A DNA stretch of 64,000 nucleotides from Wagnerdoeblera intermedia (GTDB taxonomy: Bacteria; Pseudomonadota; Alphaproteobacteria; Rhodobacterales; Rhodobacteraceae), in NCBI RefSeq assembly GCF_042647465.1, contig NZ_JBHRVN010000004.1. The stretch is one strand, 5' to 3'. Both the position numbers and the translations under genes were made by a program. Under the pieces are notes generated by a model. It did not search any database and had not been told where the DNA came from. It was given only the letters and a program-made list of their open reading frames with translations. Below are positions 7,531 through 17,685 of the stretch, piece by piece; position 1 is the first letter of the stretch; each line of letters begins with the position of its first letter.

Positions 7531-9990
7531 ATGTCTGCTGCCTTCCGCTGGCTCCTTCGCATCTTTCTGACGCTTTGTGTGCTGACTGCCCTAACCATGG
7601 TCTTCCTCTGGACGGTGCTGAGCCGCTCTCTGCCGGACTACAGCGCTGAGATGCAGGTTGAGGGGATTTCCGCTGATCTGGAAATCGTGCGCAACAATGC
7701 CAATGTGCCGCATATTTTCGGGGCGACAGATGAGGATGTCTATTTCGGCCTCGGCTTTGCCCATGCGCAGGACCGGCTATGGCAGATGACGCTGCTGCGC
7801 CGGACCGTGCAGGGGCGGCTGTCCGAGATCTTCGGCGCACGCACGGCGCGGATTGATGAGCTGATGCGCAGGCTTGATCTTTATGATGCGGCCACGCGCT
7901 CGGTCGCGGCACAGGATCCTGAGGTGCTGGCAGCGCTTGAGGCCTATTCGCGCGGGGTGAACGCCTGGCTCGCGCAGGTCAATGAAGGCGCTCTGGGGCG
8001 CGGCGCGCCTGAGTTTTTCCTTTTTGATCCGGTGATCCCGGTCTGGCAGCCGGCAGACAGTGTGGCGATCCTGAAGCTCATGGGGGTTCAGCTCTCCTCG
8101 CATCTCGAAAATGAGGTGCTGCGCGCCCGGATGTCGATGCTGCTCTCGCCGGAGCGGCTGCGCGACATCCTGCCTGATGATGAGAAAGAGGCCATTGCCG
8201 CTCTGCCGCCCTATGCCGCGCTTTTTCCCGGGATGGGGCCGGATTATGCCGCCCTTCGCATCAGCGAAGATGCTCTCTCCCCCTTCCCGCGCCGCGCCTT
8301 TGCCGGGGCCTCGAACGCATGGGCGGCAGCGCCCCGGCGCGCGGCGGCGGGCGGATCGCTGCTGGCCAATGATCCGCATCTGGGCTTTACGGCCCCGACC
8401 GTCTGGTATCTGGCCCGGCTTGAGCTTTCAGGCGGCGGTGTGATCGGGGCGACCATCCCCGGCATGCCCCTCGTGCTGGCCGGGCGCAGCGAGGATTTCG
8501 GCTGGGCGCTGACCTCCTCCTATCTCGATGATCAGGATCTCTATATCGAGAAGCTGAACCCCGAGAACCCCGAGGAATATCTCACGCCGGATGGCTGGAA
8601 GCCCTTTGAGACGCGCCGCTCCATCGTTACCATCAAAGACAGCGCCCCGCTGACCCTTGCGCTGCGGCGCACCGAAAACGGCCCGGTGCTTCCGGGAACC
8701 CATTACGATCTGGCCTCGATCACCCCGCCGGGACATGTGGCCTCGCTCGCCTGGACGCTCTTTGACCGCGAAGACCGCTCTATGACCGCGGCGATGAAAC
8801 TGATGCAGGCCGGGACCATCGCAGAGGGGATTGCGGCGACGCGCGATTTCACCGCGCCGTCGCAAAACGTCACCCTTTCCGACCGCGAGGGGGTGGCCAT
8901 GATCACCATCGGCAAATTCCCCGCCCGCGATCCCGCGCATCAGACCAAAGGCCGTCTGCCCTCTCCGGGATGGATCGCGGAGAACCGCTGGCAGGGTGTC
9001 CTGCCCTGGAAGACCAACCCCCGCTTTGAAGAACCCGAGACCGGGATCATCGGCAATACCAACAACAAGATGATCGACCGCCCCTTCCCGCAGCATGTGA
9101 GCTACGACTGGGGCGATACCGAACGCATCCGCCGCTGGCAGCGCCTGATGCAGGTCCGCGATGTCCATACCCGCGAAAGCTTCATCGAAGCGCAGCTTGA
9201 TACCGTCAGCCCTGTGGCGCGCAACCTGCTGCCGCTGATCGGCGCGGAGCTGTGGTTCACCGGCGAACCCGCCCCCGAGGGCACGCCTGAGCGCAGACGC
9301 CAGCAGGCGCTGGCGCTGCTGGCCGAATGGAACGGCGAGATGAGCGAGCATCTGCCCGAGCCGCTCATCGCCTCGATGTGGCTGCGGGTTCTGCAGGAAA
9401 AGCTGATCCAGGACGAACTGGGCCCCATGGCCGCAGAGTTCACCCATATCGAGCCGGTCTTCATCGAACGGGTCTTCCGCAACACCCAAGGGGCGGGGGT
9501 CTGGTGTGACATCATCCAGTCCTCTCCTGTGGAAAGCTGCGCTGAGATTTCCCGCATCGCGCTGGATGAGGCGATTTTGCGCCTGACCGAGCGCTACGGC
9601 GCCACGGTCGAAAGCTGGCGCTGGGGGGATGCCCATATGGCGACCCATGATCACCCAACGCTGGGTCAGGTTCCGGTCTTGAAGTTCCTCACCAATATCC
9701 GTCAGTCCACCTCAGGCGACGATTTTACGCTGATGCGCGGCCGCAGCGCCGGAAACGGCGTGAACCCCTTCCGCAATGTCCATGGCGCGGGCTACCGCGG
9801 GGTCTATGACTTCGCCGATCCCGACAGCTCGGTCTTTATCACCTCGACCGGGCAGTCAGGCCATCCGCTCAGCCGCTTTTACGACAACCTCGGCGAATTG
9901 TGGCGGCGGGGGGAATATATTCCGATGTCGCTTGATGCGGATCTGGCCCGGGCGGCGGCGGTGGGCATCACCCGCCTGAGCCCGCGTTAA
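7531..9990 (+). CDS. Penicillin acylase-family Ntn hydrolase (S45)
   Basis: This 819-residue protein has an N-terminal hydrophobic segment (about 8-28), so it is exported or membrane-anchored. The alpha-chain region includes the motif around GFAHAQDRLWQMTLLRR. The autocatalytic cleavage point and serine nucleophile are expected at GAS-NAWA in AFAGASNAWAAAPRRA, followed by LLANDPHLGF. Family members cleave amide bonds of beta-lactams, acyl-homoserine lactones or other N-acyl compounds. Quorum quenching or amide scavenging are both possible; neither is shown here. Confidence 0.88.
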   Translation: MSAAFRWLLRIFLTLCVLTALTMVFLWTVLSRSLPDYSAEMQVEGISADLEIVRNNANVPHIFGATDEDVYFGLGFAHAQDRLWQMTLLRRTVQGRLSEIFGARTARIDELMRRLDLYDAATRSVAAQDPEVLAALEAYSRGVNAWLAQVNEGALGRGAPEFFLFDPVIPVWQPADSVAILKLMGVQLSSHLENEVLRARMSMLLSPERLRDILPDDEKEAIAALPPYAALFPGMGPDYAALRISEDALSPFPRRAFAGASNAWAAAPRRAAAGGSLLANDPHLGFTAPTVWYLARLELSGGGVIGATIPGMPLVLAGRSEDFGWALTSSYLDDQDLYIEKLNPENPEEYLTPDGWKPFETRRSIVTIKDSAPLTLALRRTENGPVLPGTHYDLASITPPGHVASLAWTLFDREDRSMTAAMKLMQAGTIAEGIAATRDFTAPSQNVTLSDREGVAMITIGKFPARDPAHQTKGRLPSPGWIAENRWQGVLPWKTNPRFEEPETGIIGNTNNKMIDRPFPQHVSYDWGDTERIRRWQRLMQVRDVHTRESFIEAQLDTVSPVARNLLPLIGAELWFTGEPAPEGTPERRRQQALALLAEWNGEMSEHLPEPLIASMWLRVLQEKLIQDELGPMAAEFTHIEPVFIERVFRNTQGAGVWCDIIQSSPVESCAEISRIALDEAILRLTERYGATVESWRWGDAHMATHDHPTLGQVPVLKFLTNIRQSTSGDDFTLMRGRSAGNGVNPFRNVHGAGYRGVYDFADPDSSVFITSTGQSGHPLSRFYDNLGELWRRGEYIPMSLDADLARAAAVGITRLSPR

Positions 9991-10002
9991 GGGGGGACTG
10001 CG

Positions 10003-10161
10003 GTGCATCCCCTTCTTCTCATTGCGCTGGTGCTTGTGGCGGCGGGCCTGACGGTCTTTGGCCTTGGATATCTGCCCCCCTCTTTGCAGGCCACAGCGGC
10101 TGTCGTCCTGGTGGTCCTTGCCCTTGTGGTCCGCCTTGCGGGCCGCCGCTCCGGGCGCTGA
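10003..10161 (+). CDS. Small two-helix membrane protein
   Basis: A 52-codon frame begins at GTG 10003, 12 bases after the acylase stop, with a purine-rich AAGGGGGG upstream. It encodes two hydrophobic stretches (about residues 4-22 and 30-45) separated by a Gly/Pro turn, and ends in basic residues (RLAGRRSGR). I do not recognise a family. Position suggests translation with the acylase. The start is uncertain. Confidence 0.5.
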   Translation: MHPLLLIALVLVAAGLTVFGLGYLPPSLQATAAVVLVVLALVVRLAGRRSGR

Positions 10162-10382
10162 GGGCGCGATCCGGTCGATACAACTGCCAGCACGTCTGAT
10201 AGCGCATTTGCAGCACGATCACCGGCGGGACTTCGCCGCCGGACGCCCCGCCCCCGGCCTCTCGGGGAACCGGGGCCGGGGCTTCAGGTTTTCTCTTCAG
10301 CCCCCCGTGCACATAGCCCCGTCAGTCCGCTAAAATGCTGGAAAATCCATGACCTGCGAAGGGCGCTGACCGCATCACGCCC

Positions 10383-10413
10383 TTGACGTCCTGGCGCGAA
10401 AAGCCCTTATTCG
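10383..10413 (+). promoter_or_regulatory. Promoter of sodB
   Basis: TTGACG (10383-10388) is followed by CTTATT (10407-10412) after 18 bases, 32 bases before the sodB start. Confidence 0.55.
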
Positions 10414-10444
10414 TCGCAGTCATTCAAACCGGAGAGGAACCGTC

Positions 10445-11044
10445 ATGGCCTTCACCCTGCCCGAGCTGCCCTATGCCCACGACGCGCTTGAAGCGCTTGG
10501 CATGTCGAAAGAGACCCTCGAGTTCCACCACGACATCCACCACAAAGCCTATGTCGACAACGGCAACAAGCTGATCGCCGGCACCGAGTGGGAAAACAAA
10601 TCCCTCGAAGAGATCGTCGTCGGCACCTACCAGCCGGGCGCAGTTGCGCAAAACGGCATCTTCAACAATGCCTCGCAGCACTGGAACCACAACCTGTTCT
10701 GGGAAGTCATGGGCCCGACCGGCAAAGAGATCCCGGCGAAGCTTGAAGAAGCTCTGGTCGCGGCTTTCGGCTCGGTTGAGAAGTTCAAAGAAGACTTCGC
10801 CGCTGCAGGTGCAGGCCAGTTCGGTTCGGGCTGGGTCTGGCTGGTGAAAGACAAAGACGGTTCGCTGAAGATCACCAAATCGGAAAACGGCGTGAACCCG
10901 CTGTGCTTCGGCCAGACCGCGCTGCTCGGCTGCGACGTCTGGGAGCATTCCTACTACATCGACTTCCGCAACAAGCGTCCGGCCTATCTGTCGAACTTCC
11001 TCGACAAACTGGTCAACTGGGATGCCGTTGCCGCAAAACTCTGA
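10445..11044 (+). CDS. sodB: Superoxide dismutase [Fe]
   Basis: This 199-residue dismutase converts superoxide to peroxide and oxygen. The metal ligands are in EFHHDIHHKAYV, NNASQHWNHNLFW and CDVWEHSYYIDF. The glutamine in NNASQ is at the position typical of the iron type; manganese enzymes carry their second-shell glutamine elsewhere. A cambialistic enzyme remains possible. ATG 10445 follows GAGAGGA. It is monocistronic, with its own promoter and terminator. Confidence 0.95.
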   Translation: MAFTLPELPYAHDALEALGMSKETLEFHHDIHHKAYVDNGNKLIAGTEWENKSLEEIVVGTYQPGAVAQNGIFNNASQHWNHNLFWEVMGPTGKEIPAKLEEALVAAFGSVEKFKEDFAAAGAGQFGSGWVWLVKDKDGSLKITKSENGVNPLCFGQTALLGCDVWEHSYYIDFRNKRPAYLSNFLDKLVNWDAVAAKL

Positions 11045-11060
11045 TCCCGGTCAGATTTTG

Positions 11061-11090
11061 GAAAAGGCCCGCCTTTGGCGGGTCTTTTTT
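11061..11090 (+). terminator. Terminator of sodB
   Basis: GGCCCGCC-TTT-GGCGGGTC is followed by six T. Confidence 0.88.
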
Positions 11091-11270
11091 ATGGCGGCCC
11101 TTCGGCACCGGGTCTGTCTCCTCCCGCAGCGCCGGGTGCCACAGGGCCTACCGGCCGCCGACCTGCAACGCTTTACCCTGCGGCGTGATTTCCGCTCTCA
11201 ACCCGATGGTGACTTGTCCGCGGCGCGCGCGGGACCCATAGTCGGTTTCTGGTAAGGCTCTGGTGGTTCA

Positions 11271-12533
11271 TTGGCTTTTCGTTTCATTCACACCGCAGAT
11301 CTGCATCTCGATGCCCCGTTGAAAGCCATTGCGCTGCGCGACCCGGATCTGGCGCGGGAACTGGGCGTGGCCTCGCGTCGGGCGCTCTCGCGGCTCATTG
11401 ATCTCTGCATCGCGGAAGCCGTCTCTTTTCTGCTGATCGCCGGTGATCTCTGGGACGGCACCTACAGCTCGACACGCACGCCGCGCTTTCTCAAGCAGGA
11501 GCTGATGCGGCTCGATGCGGCAGGAATCAGATTCTTCCTCATCAGGGGCAATCACGACGCCCTTGCCCGTCAGACCGGAGAGCTGGATCTGCCTGCCAAT
11601 ACCCATCTGTTCGGGGCGCGGGCCGGGACGGCAGAGCTGATCTGCAATGACCAGCCCGTCGCCATCCACGGCCTCAGCTTCCGCGAGGCCCATGCCCCGG
11701 AAAGCCTGCTGCCGCGCTATCCGGCGCCGAAGCCGGGTGCCTTTAACATCGGCATGATGCACACCAGCCTGAACGGCAGCCCAGGCCATGACAACTATGC
11801 CCCCAGCAGCCTCGCGGATCTGGAGGCGCATGGCTATGACTACTGGGCGCTTGGCCATATCCACCGCCGCAGCGAATATCGCGGCCGCGCCACCATCGTC
11901 ATGCCGGGGATCCCCCAGGGACGCGATATCGGCGAAGCCGGACCGGCCTCGGTCACTCTGGTGGAGGTGGCCGATGACCTCAGCATGACGGTGGAGCAGC
12001 GCTCGGTGGCTCTGCTGCGCTTTGAGCGGCTGGTGCTGGACTGCAGCGGGATCGACGATTGGAGCGCGCTTCTCGCGGCCCTGGAAGCTGCGATCCGCGC
12101 GGCCGCGCAGGCTCCGCGCGACGAAGACCACCTCGTGCTGCGCCCGGTTCTGCACGGGGGGACGCCACTTTCCTGGCGCCTGCGGCGCGACCTTGACCGC
12201 CTGGGCGAGGAGGCCCGCGCCATGGCCTCGGTCAGCGGGGTCTGGATCGACAAAATTGAGCTTCACACCTCCGACCCCCGCGCCGGGGCCGGTGCGGCGG
12301 GCGCGCATCTGCCGGCAGAGCTGGTCACAACCCTTCTGACGGAACTGCCACAGGACGCAGCACTGATGGCCGCCCTGAAAGGCGCAGCCCGTGATCTCCT
12401 GAAGGACCTGCCGCCCGAATTGCGCGACATCTTTGGTGCGGATGAGGAAGAGTTCTCCGAAACCTGCCGCGGGATGCTGGTTGAGGGGACGCCGATGGTG
12501 CTGGCGGGTCTGACGGAAGAGGAAGCGAAGTGA
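11271..12533 (+). CDS. DNA repair metallophosphoesterase (SbcD/YhaO-like)
   Basis: The 420-residue calcineurin-like nuclease has the motif series of the Mre11/SbcD family: HTADLHLD near the N-terminus, IAGDLWDG, IRGNHDA, GMMHTSLNG and LGHIHRR. The start is TTG 11271, which places the first motif at residue 8 as is usual. The C-terminal third resembles YhaO-type proteins more than E. coli SbcD. Its stop overlaps the start of the large ATPase downstream, its expected partner in processing DNA ends. Confidence 0.9.
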   Translation: MAFRFIHTADLHLDAPLKAIALRDPDLARELGVASRRALSRLIDLCIAEAVSFLLIAGDLWDGTYSSTRTPRFLKQELMRLDAAGIRFFLIRGNHDALARQTGELDLPANTHLFGARAGTAELICNDQPVAIHGLSFREAHAPESLLPRYPAPKPGAFNIGMMHTSLNGSPGHDNYAPSSLADLEAHGYDYWALGHIHRRSEYRGRATIVMPGIPQGRDIGEAGPASVTLVEVADDLSMTVEQRSVALLRFERLVLDCSGIDDWSALLAALEAAIRAAAQAPRDEDHLVLRPVLHGGTPLSWRLRRDLDRLGEEARAMASVSGVWIDKIELHTSDPRAGAGAAGAHLPAELVTTLLTELPQDAALMAALKGAARDLLKDLPPELRDIFGADEEEFSETCRGMLVEGTPMVLAGLTEEEAK

Positions 12534-15500
12534 TGCGGCTCGACCGTCTTGATCTGACCCGCTATGGCCGCTTCACCGACCGCAGCCTGAGTTTTCGCCG
12601 GCCTGATCCGGGCGGCGCGGATCTGCACATTCTTTACGGGCCGAATGAGGCTGGGAAATCCACGCTCTTTTCCGCCTGGCTCGACCTCTTGTTCGGGATC
12701 GGCGCGCGCACGCGCTATGACTTTCTGCACGCAGGCCCTGCCCTGCAGATCGGCGCGGCGATCACTCATCCCGGCGGCAGTCTGGATATCCGCCGCCTCA
12801 AGCGCAACAGCGGCAGCCTGACCGATGCCCATGGCGCGCCCCTGCCCGAAACCCGGCTGACCTCTGCCCTCGGAGGGCTGACGCGCGAGGGCTATTCGGC
12901 GATGTTTTCGCTGGATGATGAAACCCTGGAGCGCGGCGGAGAGAGCATTCTGTCGAGCCGCGGTGATCTGGGGCAGATGCTCTTTTCGGCAAGCGCGGGT
13001 CTGGCCGGCCTGGCCCCGCAACTCGATACCCTGCGCCAGACCCTCGACGGGTTTCACCGCACCGGCAAGCGCAGCGGCTGGCTTTATGATGCGAAAAAAC
13101 AGCTCACCGAGCTGGAGCGCAGACGGCGTGAGCTTGATGTCTCCGCAGGCACCCTTCAGCGTCTGATCAAAGAGGCCCAGGCCGCAGAACAGGCCTGGTC
13201 TGAGGCCCGCAGCGCTGAGGAGGCAGAGCAGCACCGGCTTGACCGGCTGCAGGAACTGGCAGGCACGCTTCCGCTTCTGGCCCGGCTCTCGCGGCTGCGC
13301 GAGGCCTGCGCGCCTTTCCAGGGCCTGCCCGAAGCCACAGAAGAGCTGCAAGAGCGCTTTGACGCGCTGGAGGCCGAGCGCGAAAGGCTGAGCAATCGTA
13401 TCAAAGACCGCGCCCTGCGCCTTGAATACCTGGCAGACCAGCGGGCCGCGCTCTCCCCCGATCCCGAGATCCTTGCGCGGGCCGCTGCCATTGAGGCGGC
13501 CGAGGCGCTGCGTCCTGAGCATGACGGCGCCCGCAAGGATCTGCCGCGCCGCCGTGACGAAGCCGCCGAGGCCCGCACCCGTCTGAACGGACTGCTGGCG
13601 CAACTGGGTCAGTCCGGGACCGATCCGCAGCAGATCCTCCTGCCCCCGCAGCGCATGGCGGCGCTGCGTGCGCTGCTGACGGCGCGTTCCGGTCTGCAAA
13701 GCAGCGCCGCAACCTCGGCACTTGAAGAACGCAAAGCCGCAGATTTTCTGGCCCGCGAGACCGCACGCCTGGGCGATCCGGGCCCCGCAGAAGATGAAGC
13801 CGCCCTGACCGCCCTGCTCGCGCGGCTGCGCAGTCACGATCCCTCAGAAGCACTGGCCCGCGCCAGGCGTGCCCGGGAGGAAGCCCTCAGCCGAAGTGAG
13901 GCCGCGCTGCAGGCACTCGCGCCCTGGAGGGGCACGGGCGCGGCTCTTGCGGCGCTGAGCCCGCCGGGCGGGCGGGAAATTGCAGACTGGCAGACCAGGC
14001 TCGGGCGCGCAGAATCCGCTGAGCACGACGCCCGCCGCGACCTCGAAAGGCTCCGCGACGAGATCGCACAGCTTGAGCGGGAGAGCGCAGAGCGCAGCGC
14101 CACCCGGAGCGCCGCAACCGCAGGCGGGCTCACGCTCGCCGATGCCGCCAGAATCCGGCAGCGGCGTGAGGCACTCTGGGCGGCGCATCTGACGGATCTG
14201 ACCAGGGAGAGCGCAGATCGTTTTGAACAGGCGCTGCGCGAGGACGACCGCCTGTCACTGCTGCTGGCCACCAGCCTGGCAGAGGCCCAGCGCGCCGCGG
14301 GCGATCAGGCACGGCTGGACAGCGCAAAACTGCGCCTCTCAGAGGCAGAGGCCCGCCTTGCGGCAGCCATCTCGCTGCAAAGCGCGGTAACCGCAGAGAT
14401 TACGGCTGCTGCGGCGGGGCTGGGGCTGCCTGTGACCGCACTTGCGGATCTGACCTCCTGGCTCGAGCGGCGCAGCACCGCTTTGAGTGAACTCAGCGCT
14501 TTGCGTGCGGCAGAGACGGCGCTGCAGGGCTGCGAAGAGGCGCTTGGGGCGGCGCGGAACCTGCTTGCGGCCGCGCTTGGCATCCCGGACACCTCCGACA
14601 GGCCGCCTTTTGAACTGCTGCTCGCCACCGCCGTAGCGCGGATAGAGGCGGCAGAACGCCGCCGTGAGGCCCGCCAGCACCTTGCCGCTCTGACCGCCGA
14701 TCTGCAGGAGCGCAGGGCAGCCGCGACAGAGGCCGCAGAGGCCCTCGCGGCCTGGCGCAGCCGCTGGCAGAGCCAGACCAACGCCACGCTTCTGGCCGGT
14801 CTTTCCGAAGAGGATCCCGGCGCTGGCGCGGTGCTTGATCTCCTTGATCAGCTGAGCGTCGTGGCGCAGACCACCGCCACGCTCGACGACCGCATCGCCA
14901 AGATGGAGGCCAATTGTGAGCGGTTCGTCGCGGCAAAAGACGCGCTTCTGAACGCCCTTCAGATGCCGCAGGATCAGCCCTGGAGCGATGTTCTGCAGCG
15001 CCTGCGCCGCGCCCAGGATGCCGCCCGCGACGATGAGGCCCTGGACAGCCGTCTGGCCGCCGAGAACCGGGACGACGCCCGCGATCACCGCGCTCTGAGC
15101 GCCTGCTGCGGGGAAATCGCTGAGATCGGCACCGCACTGGGCTGGACGGAGCAGTCGGGCAGCCTTGCGGATCATCTGCGGCGCTGCCGCGAAGCTGCAC
15201 AACTGCGCCAGGAAATCGAAGGGCTCGAGAGCGAATTGCGCGACCGTCCTTTGCCCGGCCCTGATGAAACGCCTGAGGTCGTGCGCCAGCGCGTTCTGGA
15301 TCTGCGGGCCGCCCTGACGCTGCTGCGGTCCGAGACCGAAAGCCGCCTCGCCGCCTGCCTTGAGGCAAAACAGAGGGTTGAGGCAGTGGGCGGCGACGAT
15401 CAGCTTGCGCGCATCGCCGCTGAGCGTGAGACCCTGCTGCTCGAGATCCGCGAGCGTGCCACAACCCATCTGACGCAGAAATTCGGCCTGATCGCCTTTG

Positions 15501-15934
15501 AGGCAGGCCTGCGTCGCTACCGCGATCACCACCGCAGCAGCATGATGACCCGCGCCTCTGAGGCCTTCAGCCGCCTCAGCCGCGGCGCTTACAGCGGTCT
15601 CGCGGCCCAGCCGGACGGAGCGCGGGAGGTTCTCGTCGCCCTCGCTGTGGGGGGCGGCGCGAAACTTGCGGCGGATCTGTCAAAGGGAGCGAGGTTTCAG
15701 CTGTATCTTGCCCTGCGCATCGCAGGCTACCACGAGCTGGCGCAGAGCCGCACTATGGTGCCCTTCATTGCCGATGACATTATGGAAACCTTTGACGACG
15801 GGCGCTCGGCGGCGGCCTTTTCGCTGCTCGGCGAGATGTCCCGCCTGGGCCAGGTGATCTATCTGACCCACCATCGCCACCTCTGCGACATCGCCATTTC
15901 CGTCTGCCCGGAGGCAAATATCATCGAGCTCTGA
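12533..15934 (+). CDS. SMC-like AAA ATPase (SbcC/YhaN-like), partner of the nuclease
   Basis: This 1133-residue protein has a Walker A motif near the N-terminus (YGPNEAGKS). A very long Ala/Glu/Arg coiled coil follows. The C-terminal half-site has LSKGARFQLYLALRIAG (signature region) and the Walker B-like VPFIADDIMETFDD. This is the split-ATPase plan of the Rad50/SbcC group, AAA_27/YhaN type. ATG 12533 overlaps the preceding stop in TGATG; GTG 12530 is an alternative. It should form a nuclease-ATPase complex with its neighbour. Confidence 0.9.
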   Translation: MRLDRLDLTRYGRFTDRSLSFRRPDPGGADLHILYGPNEAGKSTLFSAWLDLLFGIGARTRYDFLHAGPALQIGAAITHPGGSLDIRRLKRNSGSLTDAHGAPLPETRLTSALGGLTREGYSAMFSLDDETLERGGESILSSRGDLGQMLFSASAGLAGLAPQLDTLRQTLDGFHRTGKRSGWLYDAKKQLTELERRRRELDVSAGTLQRLIKEAQAAEQAWSEARSAEEAEQHRLDRLQELAGTLPLLARLSRLREACAPFQGLPEATEELQERFDALEAERERLSNRIKDRALRLEYLADQRAALSPDPEILARAAAIEAAEALRPEHDGARKDLPRRRDEAAEARTRLNGLLAQLGQSGTDPQQILLPPQRMAALRALLTARSGLQSSAATSALEERKAADFLARETARLGDPGPAEDEAALTALLARLRSHDPSEALARARRAREEALSRSEAALQALAPWRGTGAALAALSPPGGREIADWQTRLGRAESAEHDARRDLERLRDEIAQLERESAERSATRSAATAGGLTLADAARIRQRREALWAAHLTDLTRESADRFEQALREDDRLSLLLATSLAEAQRAAGDQARLDSAKLRLSEAEARLAAAISLQSAVTAEITAAAAGLGLPVTALADLTSWLERRSTALSELSALRAAETALQGCEEALGAARNLLAAALGIPDTSDRPPFELLLATAVARIEAAERRREARQHLAALTADLQERRAAATEAAEALAAWRSRWQSQTNATLLAGLSEEDPGAGAVLDLLDQLSVVAQTTATLDDRIAKMEANCERFVAAKDALLNALQMPQDQPWSDVLQRLRRAQDAARDDEALDSRLAAENRDDARDHRALSACCGEIAEIGTALGWTEQSGSLADHLRRCREAAQLRQEIEGLESELRDRPLPGPDETPEVVRQRVLDLRAALTLLRSETESRLAACLEAKQRVEAVGGDDQLARIAAERETLLLEIRERATTHLTQKFGLIAFEAGLRRYRDHHRSSMMTRASEAFSRLSRGAYSGLAAQPDGAREVLVALAVGGGAKLAADLSKGARFQLYLALRIAGYHELAQSRTMVPFIADDIMETFDDGRSAAAFSLLGEMSRLGQVIYLTHHRHLCDIAISVCPEANIIEL

Positions 15935-16514
15935 CGGGTGGTGAGGCTGCGAGCCCCCGGGATGAGCAGGTCTGCCTCCCTGCCCCTCCGGTCTCGCCCC
16001 GGGCCGCAGGCACCTGTCATCTCCGGTCAAAGAATTACGATCTGTACAAAAGGCTTTCCTGAAGGCGACCCGCGGTGCTTTGCAGGTGGTGAGCGGCCGC
16101 GGACGCCTGCCATTATTTGTCCTCTGCTCATCGCCCGAAATGCTGTGCCGGGAGGGGGCCAGGCTCCGCGTAACGGCAGCCAGTGACGGCCATCCTGCCA
16201 GTCCGGTTGAGACCGGGGACCGTCTTCCGCCTGCCCGACTGTAGAGAAACGGCAATCACGCAGAGGTCTTTCAAAACACGCCCGCAGCAGGTGCCTCCGG
16301 AGACTCCACGACCGGGCGTCGGAGGAGCAGGCACCGCAATGCGCCATACCGCAATCGGGCGCTCCCTCTCCCCTGTGACTTTCAGGCAGCCTTGCCGCTT
16401 TCGCCCGCTGCAAGGGCGGCGCGCGGCTTTGCTTCACGCGCGCTGCGGGTTTTGCGGGTTCGGCCTTGCACTTCCCGATGCGGCGGGGGATGCCTTTGCT
16501 AAGGGGACGCGGCG
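15935..16514. other. 580-base non-coding stretch with inverted repeats
   Basis: No frame here looks like a conserved protein. A long imperfect stem lies at 16290-16335: GGTG-CCTCCG pairs with CGGAGG and CACC around a loop containing CGACCGGGCGTCG. It may hold a leader RNA of the AbrB-like gene or decayed sequence. Confidence 0.4.
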
Positions 16515-17597
16515 ATGAGACTCAAAAAATATCTGTACGGGCAACGGCCCTCGGTGATTCTGGCGAGCTATGCGCTGGGGCTGGCGGGCAGTCTGATCGC
16601 CATGGCGCTGGGGCTGCCGCTGCCGATGATGCTGGGCTCGCTGCTGGCGGTGGGGATCGCCTCGGCGCTGGGTCTGAAGCTCTTTGGTGAGCACCCGCGT
16701 GTGCCGGAGAAATGGCGTATGGTGCTGCTGCCGATCGTCGGCACGGCCATCGGCGGCGTTCCGGAAGATTTCATCGCCCAGCTGGCCACCTGGTGGCCCA
16801 CGGTCCTCGCCGTCTTTCTTTATGTGCCGCTGGCGCATTTCCTTGGCTATCAGCTTTACCGCCGCTTTGGCCGCACAGAGCCTGCCACCGCCTATTTCGC
16901 CGCCATGCCCGGCGGCTTCATTGAGGCCATGGAGATGGGCCAGGAGCGCGGGGCCGATATGGCCATGCTGTCGATCCTGCAGTTTTTGCGGCTGATCCTG
17001 TGCATTCTGCTGGTGCCGATCCTCTTTTCCTTCATCGCGGGCCATGCGGTCGGATCATCGGCGGGCGTGGAAATGCCGGGGTCCGCGGCGCCGCTGGGTG
17101 TCGTGGATGTTGCCATTCTCGCCTTCTGCGCCATCGCGGGCTATTTCGGGGGCCGCGCCATCGGGCTGCCCGCCGCCGTTCTGGTTGGTCCCATGACCCT
17201 TTCCGGCCTGGCCCATGCCATGGGGCTGACCGCTGCCGTCCCGCCGGGCTGGACCATTCAGCTGACACAGTTTGTGGTGGGCACGACCCTCGGTATGCGC
17301 TTTGCGGGCTTTGCGCTGTCGCGGATCTGGGCGGCGGTGAAACTCTCATTTGTCTATATCACCATGACGCTGACACTGGCGCTGATCCTCGGGCTGGTGC
17401 TGGCGCCTGCGGCCGGGCAGCCGGTCTCCGCCGTGGTGCTGGCCTTCGCCGCCGGCGGCGTGACCGAGATGGCGCTGGTGGCCATCTCATTGAACCTCTC
17501 GGCAGTCTATGTGACGCTGCATCATGTGGTGCGGATCATCGTCACCGTCTTTCTGGGCCGCTTCGGCTGGGAACTGGTCCGGAAATCGGCGGATTAA
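16515..17597 (+). CDS. AbrB-family membrane protein
   Basis: This 360-residue polytopic protein has about ten hydrophobic helices with two similar halves: GSLLAVGIASALGLKL with PGGFIEAMEMG, and GPMTLSGLAHAMGL with AGGVTEMALVAISL. It matches the Pfam AbrB family, often misnamed ammonia monooxygenase. E. coli AbrB affects aidB expression, but the biochemical role is unknown and transport is plausible. ATG 16515 follows AGGGGA. Confidence 0.85.
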   Translation: MRLKKYLYGQRPSVILASYALGLAGSLIAMALGLPLPMMLGSLLAVGIASALGLKLFGEHPRVPEKWRMVLLPIVGTAIGGVPEDFIAQLATWWPTVLAVFLYVPLAHFLGYQLYRRFGRTEPATAYFAAMPGGFIEAMEMGQERGADMAMLSILQFLRLILCILLVPILFSFIAGHAVGSSAGVEMPGSAAPLGVVDVAILAFCAIAGYFGGRAIGLPAAVLVGPMTLSGLAHAMGLTAAVPPGWTIQLTQFVVGTTLGMRFAGFALSRIWAAVKLSFVYITMTLTLALILGLVLAPAAGQPVSAVVLAFAAGGVTEMALVAISLNLSAVYVTLHHVVRIIVTVFLGRFGWELVRKSAD

Positions 17598-17685
17598 CCG
17601 CCGCAGACCCGGAACATTCAGGGAACGTGGGCTTCCCCTTGGCGTATGAGGCGCTATATTGGCGGCAACAAGCCGGGATATGCCA

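Noticed and set aside
12263..13837. 524-residue antisense frame across the SbcD/SbcC-like junction
   Set aside because: Composition is typical of an antisense shadow, and the plus strand has full motif sets for both genes.
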